A stretch of 64,000 nt of DNA from Alphaproteobacteria bacterium. Lineage in GTDB: Bacteria; Myxococcota_A; UBA796; GCA-2862545. The stretch covers positions 62,001 to 126,000 of the forward strand of contig JACKEP010000014.1 of NCBI GenBank assembly GCA_020632915.1. Reading direction: 5' to 3'. Positions within the stretch are counted from its first letter, which is position 1, and every line of letters begins with the position of its first letter. Below, one piece after another: positions 15,277 to 24,500 of the stretch. The notes beneath the pieces are model-generated. The model saw only the letters and a program-made list of their open reading frames with translations. It had not been told where the DNA came from and did not search any database. Made by a program: the position numbers and the translations under genes.

Positions 15277-17892
15277 ATGCGTCCCCTCACCCGCCTCGCC
15301 CCCCTCCTGCCCGCGCTCGTGGCCGTCGCCTGCCACCGCACCGACGCCGACGACGACGACACCGACACCACGCCGGCCATCGACCTCGTCACCCCGCTCG
15401 GCCCGACGCAGGCCCGCGCCGGCGTGATCACCGACCCGGCGATCCTGCCCGGCGGCCTCGGCGGCGAGGGGCGCCCAGGCGACGTGGCGCTGGTCAACGA
15501 CAGCGTGCGGTTCGTGATCCAGGCAGCCGGTCGCGACTCGGGCGGGCTGGTGCCCTACGGCGGCGGCGTGCTGGATGCCGACGTCGTCCGCCCCGACGGC
15601 ACCGCCGACGAGGACCTGGTCGTCGACTGGATGCCGGCGCTCGATCTGGGCTGGCTGCCCGACGCCACCGCGATCACCGTCGTGGCCGACGGCACCGACG
15701 GCGGCGACGCCATCGTCGAGGTGACCGGCCAGGACGCGAGCTTCGCCTACATGGGCGCCATCCTCGAGAACCGCGGCGCCTATCCGCCCCGTGGCCTGAC
15801 GCTGGTGACCCGCTACACGCTGCCGCCCCACAGCCCGCTGATGACGGTGACGACGACGATCACCGCCAGCGCCGAGGCCGTCGAGCTGCGCCCCGGCGAC
15901 GTGCTCCAGTCGTTCCCGGGCGTGACGTCGTCGTGGGTGCCCGGCGTGGGCCGCACCGCCGTGCCGGGCGCTGCCGAGGACGCGGTGATGGTGGTGCACG
16001 ACGAGCTCGGCCTCGCGCTGGGCCTGTTCGCCGACGACGCCGACGGCTCGTCCACCCCCGAGGGCTCCCTGGACCTGCTCAACTTCGTGGTGGCGCTCAC
16101 GTCGCTGTACGAGCCCGAGACCTCGCTCGCGCCGGGCGCGACGGTGTCGTGGACCCGCTACTGGGGCGTCGCCCGCGACCCCGCGGCCCTGACCGACGCG
16201 TGGCTGGCCGCAACCGGGGCGGCCACCCGCACGGTCACCGCGCACGTCGTGGACCCGGACGGCCACGGGGTCGCCGGGGTGCGGGTGACCGCGCTGGTCG
16301 ACGGCCGACCGTTCACCCTCGACCTGTCCGACGCCGACGGGCAGGTCGCGATGGATGTGCCCGCGACGGGGACGGTCCGCCTGGTCGCCGACGGCGCCGG
16401 CTCCCGCCTCGTCGACGACCTGCCCCCCGGGGCCGGCGACGTCGCGTCCCTGGCCGAGGCGAGCCGCCGCGAGGCGTCGCTGGCCACGGTGCGCGACGGC
16501 GCCACGCCCGTGCCCCACGCGCGGGGCTGGGGGCGGGCCGAGGGCGGCGACGGCGACGACCTCGTGCTCACGCCGCCCGGCACGCTCACGGTGACGATTC
16601 CCGACGCCGCGGCGTTCCAGGTGCGCGTGCGCGCGGTGGGCGAGCCGCCCGTCGACGACGTGCTCGGGCTGCCGGTGCCCCACGACCTGACGTGCCTCGG
16701 CCACGGCCGCGCCGGCCGCGTCGACCTGCCCGTCGAGCCGGGCACCTACGACGTGACGGTCTGGCGCGGCACCGTGTTCGAGGTCCACACCGAGCAGGTC
16801 ACCGTCACCAGCGGCGCCACCACCACCGTCGACGCCCGCGACGTGCTGCCCGCGTTCAACGCGCCCGACTGGCTGCGCGTCGACACCCACGTGCACGCCG
16901 TCCCGTCGTTCGACGGCAAGCTGTCGCCGACCGACCGCGCCCTGTCGCTGGCCGGCACCGGCGTGCAGGTGTGGTTCGCCAGCGAGCACGACGTGGCCGT
17001 CGACCGCGCCCCGGGGGTGGCAGCGCTCGGCCTCGACGAGGTCCTGCACACCGTCGGCTCGGTGGAGGTCACGCCGTGGGTCCGCGGACACGTCAACATC
17101 TTCCCGAACCAGGCCGACCCCGACGCCCGCGCGGGCGGCGCCTGGCCGTGGTGGGAGGAGCTCGGCACCACCACCACCGAGCAGTTCGAGCGCCTGCTCG
17201 CCCACCACCCCGGCGTGATGGTGCAGGTCAACCACCCGTTCAGCCCCGGCATGCCCCAGCTCGCCGGCTGGTCGCCCGGCCACATCGACCACCCCGACCT
17301 GTGGTGGGACGGCTTCGACGCCCTCGAGGTGATCGTGCCCGGGATGACGCCGCGCGGCCTCGAGCTGTACCTCGACCTCGTCAACCACGGGATCACGCCG
17401 GCGGTGACGGGGTCCACCGACAGCCACGACCACATCACCAACGACCCCGGCCTGCTGGGCACGTGGGCGCAGGTCCACGAGACGTCGGACACGATCGGTC
17501 ACCCGTTCGACGAGCTGGTGGCCGCCGCGTTCGCCGCGCGCCGCACCGTGGCCACCAACGGCCCGCTGCTCCAGCTCGACCCCCCGCCCGGCACCACGCT
17601 GACCGCCCCCACCACCCTCACCGTGCGTGCCCACGCCCCGTCGTGGATGCCCGTCGAGCGCGTCGTCCTCTACACGAACGGGGTGCGTGGCACGCCGGTG
17701 CCGATCGACCGCCTCACCCCGGTCACGTTCGACCTGGACGGCGACACCGACACCGCCTTCGTGGTCGTGCTGGAGGCCGACACGCCCATGCGTCCGCTGG
17801 GCGGCCGGCCCGCGTGGGCCGTGGCCAGCGCGCTGCTGCTCGACGTGGACGGCGACGGCTGGGACGCCCCGCTGGGCCCCTACGAGGAGTGA
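15277..17892 (+). CDS. CehA/McbA-type metallohydrolase domain lipoprotein
   Basis: The product is 871 residues with a lipoprotein signal (LLPALVAVAC, lipid Cys near residue 19) and an acidic linker (DADDDDTDTT). The N-terminal half is all-beta, including a carboxypeptidase-regulatory-like segment. The C-terminal part from about residue 525 has the PHP/amidohydrolase-like metal motifs of the CehA/McbA family: DTHVHAVPSF (HxH), FASEHDVAV, QVNHPFSPG and TGSTDSHDH. CehA/McbA enzymes hydrolyse carbaryl, but most homologues have unknown substrates. A surface-anchored metallohydrolase or phosphoesterase is the safest call. The ATG at 15277 sits in the divergent spacer with the dehydrogenase gene. 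Confidence 0.8.
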   Translation: MRPLTRLAPLLPALVAVACHRTDADDDDTDTTPAIDLVTPLGPTQARAGVITDPAILPGGLGGEGRPGDVALVNDSVRFVIQAAGRDSGGLVPYGGGVLDADVVRPDGTADEDLVVDWMPALDLGWLPDATAITVVADGTDGGDAIVEVTGQDASFAYMGAILENRGAYPPRGLTLVTRYTLPPHSPLMTVTTTITASAEAVELRPGDVLQSFPGVTSSWVPGVGRTAVPGAAEDAVMVVHDELGLALGLFADDADGSSTPEGSLDLLNFVVALTSLYEPETSLAPGATVSWTRYWGVARDPAALTDAWLAATGAATRTVTAHVVDPDGHGVAGVRVTALVDGRPFTLDLSDADGQVAMDVPATGTVRLVADGAGSRLVDDLPPGAGDVASLAEASRREASLATVRDGATPVPHARGWGRAEGGDGDDLVLTPPGTLTVTIPDAAAFQVRVRAVGEPPVDDVLGLPVPHDLTCLGHGRAGRVDLPVEPGTYDVTVWRGTVFEVHTEQVTVTSGATTTVDARDVLPAFNAPDWLRVDTHVHAVPSFDGKLSPTDRALSLAGTGVQVWFASEHDVAVDRAPGVAALGLDEVLHTVGSVEVTPWVRGHVNIFPNQADPDARAGGAWPWWEELGTTTTEQFERLLAHHPGVMVQVNHPFSPGMPQLAGWSPGHIDHPDLWWDGFDALEVIVPGMTPRGLELYLDLVNHGITPAVTGSTDSHDHITNDPGLLGTWAQVHETSDTIGHPFDELVAAAFAARRTVATNGPLLQLDPPPGTTLTAPTTLTVRAHAPSWMPVERVVLYTNGVRGTPVPIDRLTPVTFDLDGDTDTAFVVVLEADTPMRPLGGRPAWAVASALLLDVDGDGWDAPLGPYEE

Positions 17893-17943
17893 TCGCGCGA
17901 TCGGGTCGGTTCGAACCCGGTCACCGTGGTGTACGCTCCGGCC

Positions 17944-19515
17944 ATGCCGACGCTCCTCCTGGCCCTGGCGACCCTGTCCGCGACGGCGACCGCCGCTGAG
18001 GTGGTCGTGTTCGGCGACTCGTGGGCCGAGGGGGGCGGCGACGAGCTCGAGGACGCCCTGCACGCGGCCGGCTACCGCTACGACGTCGCCAACTACGGCG
18101 TGGGCGGCACCACCGCGGAGTCCTGGAACGCCACCGCCCCCGACGCCCTGTCGCTCGCCGTCGCCGCCAACCCCGACGCGCGCTGGGTGTGGCTGTCGAT
18201 CCTCGGCAACGACACCTTCGGCCACCACGCCGCGCGCAACGGCAACGCCGCCGCCGCCGACAACGAGCGCGAGCTGCGCGCGATGCTCGACCGCCTCCAC
18301 CGCGACGCGCCCGACGTCCAGGTGGTCTCGTTCGCCTACGACTTCGTCAACTTCGAGCAGTCCGTCGACTGCCTGATCACGGCGTCGCTGTACTTCCCGG
18401 CGATGGTCGACGCCGGCACGCTGTCGACCTTGAACGTCAACCAGACCTTCGACCGCGACATCGCCCAGGTGCAGGCCCGCGTGGCCGCCGACCACCCGCG
18501 CTACGCCGCCTACACCCAGTGGGGCACGCTGCAGCGCGACGCCGGTGCCGCCTCGGTGGATTGGTCGCTGCCGTCGCCCGCGTCGCGGATGTCGGACTGC
18601 ATCCACCCCACCAGCCACGGCTACCGGGTGCTCCACGACGGGCTGGTGCACCTGTACTGGGACGTCGCTGAGCCCACCGCCCAGCTGTCGGGGGCGCCGA
18701 CCGGTCCGGTGTGCGCCGGCACCACCGTCTCCCTGGGCGACCGGTCCCTCGGGGCCGAGGCGCGCCTGTGGTGGGTCGACGGCGACGAGGTCGGCTCGGA
18801 CGTCGACCTGGACGTGCTCGTGCCGCGAGGCAGCCTGCCCGTGCGCCTGCGGACCTACGCCGGTGCGTGGCACGACGACGTCGACCTGACCCTGGAGGGC
18901 GTCGATCCGCCCGCCGCCACGGCGTCGGGCGGCGGCAGCGTGTGCGTCGGCGACGGCCTCACGCTCCACGCCGGCGGCGCAGACACCGTGGCGTGGTCCC
19001 CGACCGACGGCCTCGACGACCCCGCCGCGGCCGACCCGTTCGCCACGCCGTCGGCCACCACCACCTACACCGCCACCGTGTCGAGCGCGCCGGGCTGCGA
19101 CGCCACCGCCGACGTCACCGTCACCGTGCTGCCGCGCCCCGACGCCCGCCTCGACGGACCCGACGCCGCCGTGCCCGACACCGACGTCCCCTTCGACGTC
19201 GCCGGAGACGCGGACCACGTGGTGTGGGAGGCCCCCGGCGCATCGGTGACCGCGGACGGCACGCACGCCACGCTGTCGTTCCCGGAGCCCGGCCGCTACG
19301 ACGTGACCGCCCACGTCACCGGCGCCAACGGGTGCGCGGTGGACGTGGTGCGGACGGTGCAGGTGATCGCGGACGTGGCGCAGGACACCGACGCGGGCGG
19401 GGACGGGGCGGCGTCGTGCGGGTGTGCGACGCCGCGCGGCGCGACGGGGCGCGGGCTCGTGGCGTGGGGCCTGCTCCTGGGCCTCGCGGCGCGGCGGCGT
19501 CAGCGACCGACGTAG
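17944..19515 (+). CDS. Exported SGNH hydrolase with PKD-like domains and MYXO-CTERM-like tail
   Basis: This 523-residue protein has a signal peptide (LLLALATLSATATAA) and an SGNH/GDSL hydrolase domain: block I FGDSWAEGG, block II NYGVGGTTAE, block III SILGNDTFG and block V DCIHPTSHGY, giving the Ser, Gly, Asn and Asp-His set. Residues about 245-480 are PKD or Ig-like repeats with paired cysteines. The C-terminus (CGCATPRGA, a hydrophobic WGLLLGLAA, then RRRQRPT) is a MYXO-CTERM-like sorting tail. A cell-surface esterase or carbohydrate deacetylase is likely. TACGCT lies just before the ATG at 17944. The stop overlaps the zinc-ribbon gene by 16 nt. Confidence 0.85.
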   Translation: MPTLLLALATLSATATAAEVVVFGDSWAEGGGDELEDALHAAGYRYDVANYGVGGTTAESWNATAPDALSLAVAANPDARWVWLSILGNDTFGHHAARNGNAAAADNERELRAMLDRLHRDAPDVQVVSFAYDFVNFEQSVDCLITASLYFPAMVDAGTLSTLNVNQTFDRDIAQVQARVAADHPRYAAYTQWGTLQRDAGAASVDWSLPSPASRMSDCIHPTSHGYRVLHDGLVHLYWDVAEPTAQLSGAPTGPVCAGTTVSLGDRSLGAEARLWWVDGDEVGSDVDLDVLVPRGSLPVRLRTYAGAWHDDVDLTLEGVDPPAATASGGGSVCVGDGLTLHAGGADTVAWSPTDGLDDPAAADPFATPSATTTYTATVSSAPGCDATADVTVTVLPRPDARLDGPDAAVPDTDVPFDVAGDADHVVWEAPGASVTADGTHATLSFPEPGRYDVTAHVTGANGCAVDVVRTVQVIADVAQDTDAGGDGAASCGCATPRGATGRGLVAWGLLLGLAARRRQRPT

Positions 19516-20300
19516 GCGCCCACGTCCCCGCCGCCGAGCTGCTCCCACAGCGCCCACGCCGACCGGACGACCGCCCCCGCCTTGCGACCCGGCGTCTTGC
19601 CCGCGAGGAACGGCGCGAGCAGGTCGCGGGCCCGCGCGTCGCGGCCGGCGAGGTGCTGGGCGCGGGCCTCCCACACCACGGCGGCGTGCACGGCATCGCC
19701 CCCGTGCGCCTTTCGGGCGGCGGCGATCGCGTCGTCGAGGCTCCCCTGACCCGTGGTCTCGTGGAGCGACACCAACGCGTCGGCGAGCGCGAACTGGCTC
19801 ACCGGGTCCTCGGGCGAGGCCGCCACGGCTGCGCGGGCGTCGGCCACCGCGCGGTGGCGTGCCTGCTGCGTCCGACGTCGACGTCGGCAGGCCACGCACC
19901 GCACCGCCGTCGACTCGAACGGGAACTGCAGCGTCTCGTACCAGAACCGCTGCTCGGCCCCGCTGAAGACGAACGCGGCGCCGCACTGCACGCAGGTCCG
20001 CGCTTCGTCCTCGTACCAGTAGCGCGGCGCCCAGTTGCTCAGCAGCTGCCGGCGCGGGTCCGCCCGCACGGCGCCGGGCGGTACGGGAGGGTTCAGGTCG
20101 AGGGGCCACGTCCAGCCACGGCACGTCTTGCCATCGGGGAACGTCCACGTCGTCGCCACCAGGCGGATCGACCCCAGCTGGCGGTGCGGTACCTCCGGGC
20201 CGAGCTCGGCCTCGGTCGGTGGCGTCCGTGCTTTCCGTGCCGTCCGCGACCGCCGTCCGGTGGCGGCACCCTCGCGATGTCCGCGGGTCTTGCGGCCCAT
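19500..20300 (-). CDS. Zinc-ribbon domain protein with helical C-terminus
   Basis: The 266-residue cytoplasmic protein starts with a basic region (MGRKTRGHREGAATGRRSRT) and has a zinc ribbon with ligands in RTCVQCGAAFVF and VRCVACRRRRR. Between them, SGAEQRFWYETLQFPFEST matches the probable zinc-ribbon domain seen in small bacterial proteins (CxxC, FxxxEQ, CxxC). The C-terminal 130 residues are Ala-rich helices, possibly tetratricopeptide-like (DPVSQFALADALVSL, AHGGDAVHAAVVWEARAQ). Its role is unknown; RNA or ribosome association would suit the basic N-terminus. It lies downstream of and convergent with the SGNH gene, overlapping it by 16 nt. Confidence 0.7.
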   Translation of the reverse strand: MGRKTRGHREGAATGRRSRTARKARTPPTEAELGPEVPHRQLGSIRLVATTWTFPDGKTCRGWTWPLDLNPPVPPGAVRADPRRQLLSNWAPRYWYEDEARTCVQCGAAFVFSGAEQRFWYETLQFPFESTAVRCVACRRRRRTQQARHRAVADARAAVAASPEDPVSQFALADALVSLHETTGQGSLDDAIAAARKAHGGDAVHAAVVWEARAQHLAGRDARARDLLAPFLAGKTPGRKAGAVVRSAWALWEQLGGGDVGAYVGR

Positions 20301-20331
20301 GCCGTCTCCTGGCAGCGCGTCCTCCGAACGC

Positions 20332-21480
20332 CTACCCCGCCGCCTGGCTCTCCGGCAGGGACGCCACCCCCACCTCCAGCGCCGCCCACACCACACATCC
20401 GCCCAGCGCGGCCGCAGCGGCGACGTCGAGCATCACACCGTCGCCCCAGCGATCGGCCGCCAGCCCGAGCGCCGGGGGCGCGAGGAGCTTGGTGGTGTCC
20501 CACAGGCCCGTGAACATCGACATCGCCGACCCGCGCAGCGCCAGCGGCGCCCGGGTGACCACCTGGGCGGTGAGCACGGGGAACGCGTAGCCGTGGCCCA
20601 CGCCCGCCAGCAGGCCGGACGCGAGCAACGTGGCCCGGTCGGCGGACGCGCCCAGCAGCGCGATGGCGCCGACGTAGCACAGCAGCGCCGCCGCCAGCAC
20701 CCGCGACGGCCCGAGCCGCGACGGCAGCGTGGCCCCGAGCAGCCGCACGCCCGAGGCACCCAGCGCGTAGGCGAACCACAGGTCGGCGGCCTGAGGGATG
20801 CCCGCCCGCCCCGCGACCACCAGGCAGAAGGCCATGAACGTGGCGACGAGCGAGGAGAACACGGCGTCGGCCACCCACACCGACCACAGGCCGCGCCGCC
20901 GCAGCGCCGCGCCCACCTCCGCCAGCGACGGCCGCGCCTGCGCCGCGTGGGCCCGCACCTCGGGCACGCCCCGCAACAGCAGCAGCGACAGCAGGATCGC
21001 GCCGCCGACGAGCGGCAGGAACCACCGCACGCCGGATGCGTCCACGCCAAGGCGTGTCGCCAGCGGGTTGACCACGAGCGGCACCAGCCCCGACACCCCG
21101 AACAGCGCCAGCCCCTCGGTGCGTCGGGCCTCGGGGACCAGGTCGCTCGCGAGCGTGAAGTAGCCGGTGAACAGCGTGCCCACGCCCGCGCCGGCGAGCA
21201 GGCGGGCCACGATCACCAGCGGACCGACGCGGTCCACGCCGCCCAGCAGGAGCATCCCCGCCACCAGCAGCAGCGTGCCCGCCGTGAGCGTGGGCTTGCG
21301 GCCCACCCGGTCGAGCGCCCAGCCCACGATCGGCCGCGTGACGAGACCGCCGACCGCAGCCGTCGCCATCACCGCCCCGATGGTCGACCGATCCGCCCCC
21401 AGCGTCTCCAGGTAGGGCGGCAGCAGCACCATGGACGAAAAGCCCAGCGCCTGCAGGAAGTGGGCGCCCATCAGCCGCAC
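20332..21480 (-). CDS. Major facilitator superfamily transporter
   Basis: This is an integral inner-membrane transporter of about 382 residues with roughly 11-12 hydrophobic helices. The MFS loop 2-3 signature appears as GWALDRVGRKPTL near residue 54. Tandem halves are visible, and the second half opens near residue 205 at WVADAVFSSLVATFMAF. The substrate is not deducible; the closest style is the YfcJ/arabinose-efflux-like group. The GTG at 21480 is the first standard start but has no ribosome site. A GGAGG four bases before an in-frame ATC at 21528, plus a GTTAGGC element 23 nt before that ATC, suggests translation may really begin there. Confidence 0.9.
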   Translation of the reverse strand: MRLMGAHFLQALGFSSMVLLPPYLETLGADRSTIGAVMATAAVGGLVTRPIVGWALDRVGRKPTLTAGTLLLVAGMLLLGGVDRVGPLVIVARLLAGAGVGTLFTGYFTLASDLVPEARRTEGLALFGVSGLVPLVVNPLATRLGVDASGVRWFLPLVGGAILLSLLLLRGVPEVRAHAAQARPSLAEVGAALRRRGLWSVWVADAVFSSLVATFMAFCLVVAGRAGIPQAADLWFAYALGASGVRLLGATLPSRLGPSRVLAAALLCYVGAIALLGASADRATLLASGLLAGVGHGYAFPVLTAQVVTRAPLALRGSAMSMFTGLWDTTKLLAPPALGLAADRWGDGVMLDVAAAAALGGCVVWAALEVGVASLPESQAAG

Positions 21481-21551
21481 GAACGACGGCGTGAGCAGGG
21501 CCGGACGGCCGTGGGCGGGGTCGGGGATGTCGCCTCCGCGGCAGCCCGACC

Positions 21552-21558
21552 GCCTAAC
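21552..21558 (-). promoter_or_regulatory. GTTAGGC element upstream of MFS gene
   Basis: On the minus strand GGGTTAGGCGG lies 23 nt before the in-frame ATC at 21528 and 71 nt before the GTG at 21480. The spacing to the ATC matches the other GTTAGGC copies (19-31 nt). It sits in the 18 nt between the giant gene's stop and the MFS ribosome site, which implies the MFS gene has its own promoter. Confidence 0.4.
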
Positions 21559-21576
21559 CCACGCCGCCGCGGGCGC

Positions 21577-24500
21577 TCAGTTGCCGGTGAGGTTGCACGC
21601 CAGGCCGGCCGCCGCCCCGATGACGTCCTTCGGCGACGACGGCGGGTCGAGGATCATGCCCGGCGGGCCCATCCGCGACGCACCGAACTTGCCGATGCCC
21701 TTCACCAGCGCGCCAGCACCCCCGCCACCGCCGCCTCCGCCCTGACCGTTCAGGCCCGCGGCCACCTGCTTGAAGATGTTGCTCAGCGGCACGCCGATGC
21801 CCTCGGTGAGCACGTCGGCGAGCCCCACGGCGTTCAGCGCCAGGCACAGGTACTCGATGAGCACGGACTCCCCGGTGGGGTCGGTCCAGTACATCGGGTT
21901 GCCGACGGCGTAGGTGTAGCCGTAGGGCACGAGCGGATCCTGCGACAGGAACCGACCGGTGGCCGGGTCGTAGTAGCGGGCGCGGTTGTACAGGAAGCCG
22001 CCCACCCCGGCCCCGGTGAGGCCGGCGTAGCCGACGCTCGTGGTCGCCGCGTCCACCGGATCGCCGAACGCCGTGTAGGCGGCGTGGTCGGTGACCGCCC
22101 CGGCGTCGTTGACGACGTCGCGCACGGTGCCCTGGTGGTCGGTGAGCAGCCACGACGTGCTGCCGCCGCGCACCTCGGCGAAGGCCTGGTCGAGCTTGCG
22201 GCCGTAGAGCCGGCGGGCGACCACCGCCCCGGCGTCGTCGACGTCCAGCACCGGGTTGCCGCCGTCCCACAGCGTCCACGTGCGGTCGCCGTCGAGCGTG
22301 GCCGCGACGCGCTGATCGAGGGGGTCGTAGCCGTAGGTCACGCGATGCAGCGGCACGCCCGCCGCGTCCTGCTCCTCGATCGCCACCAGCCGCCCGCGGT
22401 GGTCCCAGTCGAGCAGCAGGCGACGGCCCGTGGCGGCGTCGACCCGCCCGGTGAGGTGGCCCTCGTGGTCGTAGGTGGACGTGGCGACGTCGTCGGCGTC
22501 GAGCGTGTGGCCGCCGGCCCCGCCCTGGTAGCCGAGCTGCGCCACGCCGCGCGACAGCGACGACAGCTGGTTGCCGTACCCGTCCCACGTGTAGGCGTCG
22601 TCGGGCTGGGCACCGGCCGGGTGGTCGGCGGTGAGCAGGAAGCGCCGCGCGTCGTAGGTGAAGGCGTGGCTGCCCTCGGCGTCGGTCATCGCGGTGACGT
22701 CGCCCTGCAGGTCGCGGACGAGATCGACCGACGTGATCGCGGCACCGCCGGGGCGGGTGTGGGCGATGCGGCTCAAGCGGTCGACGAGGCCCGCGCCGTC
22801 GTAGGTCAGCGCCGAGTTCGCCACGCCGCTGGCCCCCGCGAAGCGCGCCAGCGTCGCGATGCGCCCGTCGCCGTCGTAGGTCAGCGCCACCCGCGGGGTG
22901 GGCACGCCCGCGCCGGCCAGCAGGGCCTCGACCATCCGGCGGCGCCCGTCGTAGGTGTAGGTGACGGTGCCGCCGAGGTTGTCGGTGACGGTGTCGGGCT
23001 CGCCGGCCCCGCCCCACACCCGCTCGAGCAGGAGCGCTGGCGCCCCGGGCGTGCCGGTGTTGGACACCGACGCGATCTGGCCCGTCGGGGCGTAGGTCAG
23101 CACCACGCTCGCCGTGGGGGACACGGCCGACAGCAGGCGGTCGCCGTCGTCCCAGGTGTAGGTCGTCACCGTGGGCGGCACGGTGTTCCACGTCTCCTGC
23201 ACGAGGCGGTCGGCGTCGTCCCAGTCCAGGTCCACGGCGCGCCCGTCGCGGTCGACGGTGCGGACCATGCGGCCGAGGCCGTCGTAGACGTGCACGCTGG
23301 TCTGGCCGGCCGGGTCGGTGCGCTCGAGCACGTGACCCCGTCCGTCGACCACGAAGTCCCACGCGAGCCCGGCGCCGTCGACGATCCGCTGGAGGCGGCC
23401 GTTGGTGCCGTAGGTGGCGTGCACGGTGACCCCGTTCGGATCGGTGTGGGCGATCTCGTTGCAGCGGTCGTCGTAGACGTACAGCTCTTGCCCGCCGCGC
23501 GGCCACGTGACCTCGCTCGGGCCCTTGCAGTCGGCGTCCCAGGTCCAGGTGACCTGGCGTCCGGTGGGGTCGACCACGCCGGCGGAGCGGCCCTGGTCGT
23601 CGTACAGCAGCGTCCACGTGGCGCCGTTGTAGGACCGGGTGAGCTCGCGGTGACCGTCCCACGTGGACGTGATCTCGTAGGTGGCGCCGCCGTCGAGGGT
23701 GGTGCGCTCGAGCAGCACCTGACCGTTGTCGTCGAAGGCGTACAGCGTGGGGTAGCCGCGCGCGTCGACCACCGTGTAGGTCTGCGCGGGCAGGTCGATG
23801 CCGAGCGTGGTGCAGCCATCGAGGGTGACGAGGTCGCCGTCGGCGGGGCACTGGGCGACCGCGCGCCCGTCGGCGTCGTAGGCCGTGCGCTGGATGGGGC
23901 GCCCGGTCGGGTCGACGATGTCGGTGAGGTAGTCGGGCAGGCCCGGGGCGTCGTAGGTGAAGGTCGTCTCGTGGCCGAGCGGGTCCAGGGCGCCGACCAG
24001 CCGCCCCTGGCCGTCGTACCGGTAGTCCACGTGGGGCGCCGGGTCGGCGTCGTTGGGGTCGGGGTCGGGGGCCACGATGCGCTGGATGCGGCCGGTGCCG
24101 TCGCGCTCGAAGGCGATGGTGGTGCCGTCGGAGTGGACCACGCCGTCGGGCGTGACCGTGACGGTGTTCCCGAGCGGATCCTCGATGCCGATCAGCCCCT
24201 CCACCTCGTCGTAGGTGTAGCGGAGCCCCTCGGGCGTGGTGAGCACGTACTGGGTGGGGTTGAACGGGATGATGTAGTCGGCGAAGCCGTTGCCGAGCGC
24301 CCACACCACCTGGGTGCCCACCGCCTCGAGGGTGTCCTCGACGCCCGGGTCGGGCGTGAACCCGACGTTGAACTGGAAGGCCGACGGCCAGCCGCGCGAC
24401 ACCGGCGCGAACGTGAAGCCGACGCGCTCACCGGTGGTCTTGACCACGTAGACGCGGGTGGTGGAGGTGTAGGCCTCGTTGAGCAGGTCGTGCAGCGGGT

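Noticed and set aside
17908..17917. GGTTCGAACC, looking like a tRNA T-arm
   Set aside because: Only a 10-bp palindrome. There is no D-arm, anticodon arm or acceptor stem, and the upstream bases are coding for the previous gene.
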